From: Candidatus Thiothrix sulfatifontis | GTDB taxonomy: Bacteria; Pseudomonadota; Gammaproteobacteria; Thiotrichales; Thiotrichaceae | DNA: 64,000 nt | Assembly: GCA_022828425.1 (NCBI GenBank) | Contig: CP094685.1 | Span: 124,001-188,000, forward strand | Reading direction: 5' to 3' | Notes under the pieces: model-generated | Told to the model about the DNA's origin: nothing | What the model saw: the letters and a program-made list of their open reading frames with translations, nothing else | Databases searched by the model: none | Shown: in pieces, positions 63,217 through 64,000 of the stretch | How positions within the stretch are numbered: position 1 is the first letter of the stretch | How the letters are laid out: each line of letters starts with the position of its first letter | Translations under genes and position numbers: made by a program

Positions 63217-63561
63217 ATGAAATCCAAACTATTAATTATTTTATTATTTATTTTTCCTTTATCGGCATATGCGGGTTCAACGGTAAAGCTTACGATAACA
63301 CAAACTAAAGCAAATGGTGCTGCTTGGGATGCCTTCTCAGGAAAACCTGATCCCTACATAAAGATTGATGGTACAAGCTACCGTGGAAGTAAATGCCAAG
63401 ATGCATTTACTTGTAAGTTTTCAATTGATGAAACAATTCTAGAACCAATTACAGTTGAGGTTTGGGATGCAGATGTTTCTGAAGATGATTCTGCTGGATC
63501 AACTTTCTGTGTGCCACAACAGGCGTGTTCAACTGGTCTCGCAGATATTATTATTTATTAA
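63217..63561 (+). CDS. Small secreted C2-like protein
   Basis: The 114-residue product has a signal peptide (LLIILLFIFPLSAYAG) and a C2-like beta domain (VKLTITQTKANGAAWDAFSGKPDPYIKIDG...VEVWDADVSEDDSAG) with the D-P-Y-I-K and W-D-A-D calcium-loop pattern. Four Cys (two likely disulfides) occur. The gene is AT-rich, unlike the flanks. It may be a calcium-dependent surface- or membrane-binding protein. Confidence 0.7.
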   Translation: MKSKLLIILLFIFPLSAYAGSTVKLTITQTKANGAAWDAFSGKPDPYIKIDGTSYRGSKCQDAFTCKFSIDETILEPITVEVWDADVSEDDSAGSTFCVPQQACSTGLADIIIY

Positions 63562-63763
63562 AAACCGCAGATTCGCACTGACTTGTAATTTTTAAAAGAA
63601 AATTTATGAATTACAGATGCCTATTAATAAGAAAACGAAATTATTTTTAGCCAACAAGATTCTCGACGACGGACGCGGTGACAGCTCTGCGATTTTATCC
63701 AATCATTTTCGTCGCCGCGCCCGTCAGATTTCACGTTGCCCCACCAAGCCTTGGCACTGCACC

Positions 63764-64000
63764 TTAACCCACCATATCCCCGCCCCCCGCCATCATCCCC
63801 AACGGCACTGCCCACAACTTCACCCCGTCACTTTCCCCAAACGGCAACACCCGTTCCCCGCCATACAACACCATTCCCTGTACCACCCGCCCCGGATTCT
63901 GCCCAATAAAGTAGCTGATATGCCGGAAATCCGCCGGGGTCACGCTATGCGCCGCCTTCACCTCCAGCAACACCAGCCCTTTGCCGTTATCCAGCACGAA
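63764..64000 (-). CDS. DUF4143-type ATPase, 3' end only
   Basis: The last 78 codons of a gene that starts beyond the window. LVLLEVKAAHSVTPADFRHISYFIGQNPGRVVQGMVLYGGERVLPFG...LWAVPLG is the C-terminal nuclease-like end of AAA_14/DUF4143 proteins. The family is that of the truncated copy at 61578-61901. The AT-rich insert lies between the two. Confidence 0.8.
   Translation of the reverse strand, partial: FVLDNGKGLVLLEVKAAHSVTPADFRHISYFIGQNPGRVVQGMVLYGGERVLPFGESDGVKLWAVPLGMMAGGGDMVG

Noticed and set aside
1-64000. tRNA, rRNA or complete insertion sequences
   Set aside because: No cloverleaf, rRNA core or transposase with terminal repeats was recognised by eye; a covariance-model scan was not possible.

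Overview
The window looks like a piece of the chromosome of a chemolithoautotrophic gammaproteobacterium, most likely a sulfur oxidiser of the Thiothrix/Thiotrichales kind. This is an inference from the form IA RuBisCO, the complete alpha-carboxysome operon, the hybrid peroxiredoxin/glutaredoxin and the overall gene style. No rRNA, tRNA or CRISPR array was seen.

Layout. 1-1290: 3' part of a gene made of near-identical 40-41 residue TPR-like repeats. 1.4-4.6 kb: two toxin-antitoxin loci, an AbiEi/AbiEii pair and a HipB/HipA-like pair whose toxin frame is broken or split. 4.7-8.6 kb: hemerythrin, DOMON-like protein, NamZ-type (DUF1343) muramidase, lytic transglycosylase and EamA transporter, closed by a perfect 27-bp inverted repeat. 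8.7-13.8 kb (minus strand): glutathione reductase, Prx-Grx fusion peroxidase, an LCIB-type carbonic anhydrase homologue, CsoS1D and CbbR. 13.8-23.75 kb (plus strand): CbbR-type boxes followed by cbbL, cbbS, csoS2, csoSCA, csoS4A, csoS4B, csoS1 x2, acRAF, cbbO and a small membrane protein. The minus-strand csoS1D/LCIB pair and the plus-strand operon share one control region, so together they form a CO2-fixation locus. CbbQ, McdA/McdB and CsoS1B were not found in the window.

23.7-34.1 kb holds mostly single genes: GMP/IMP nucleotidase, beta-propeller lipoprotein, NudE, a NotI-like restriction-modification pair with overlapping 3' ends, CysQ, an SseB-like protein, a Deg-type protease with PDZ and a polysaccharide deacetylase with two FN3 domains. 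34.2-40.5 kb is a tight four-gene operon, M20 peptidase / ATP-grasp / ATP-grasp-HhH / M14 carboxypeptidase, which looks like an uncharacterised peptide-ligation and trimming system. 40.6-53.5 kb: zinc alcohol dehydrogenase, a membrane PstS-OmpA fusion, DUF898, a CHAT protease facing a sigma factor and candidate anti-sigma gene, a sensor kinase/NarL-type regulator pair, a truncated tag gene, an esterase and an XRE/DUF2975 pair.

53.5-64 kb is an accessory, defence-flavoured region. It contains two tandem copies of an AAA-ATPase/PD-(D/E)XK protein, AlkB, a PGN_0703-like nuclease, an AbiEi-Fic fusion behind three 24-bp-phased repeats, an ATPase fragment, and an AT-rich patch (about 62.3-63.65 kb) with a 20-residue peptide, a DUF2085-like protein and a small secreted C2-like protein. 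The 3' end of a DUF4143-type ATPase is cut by the window edge.
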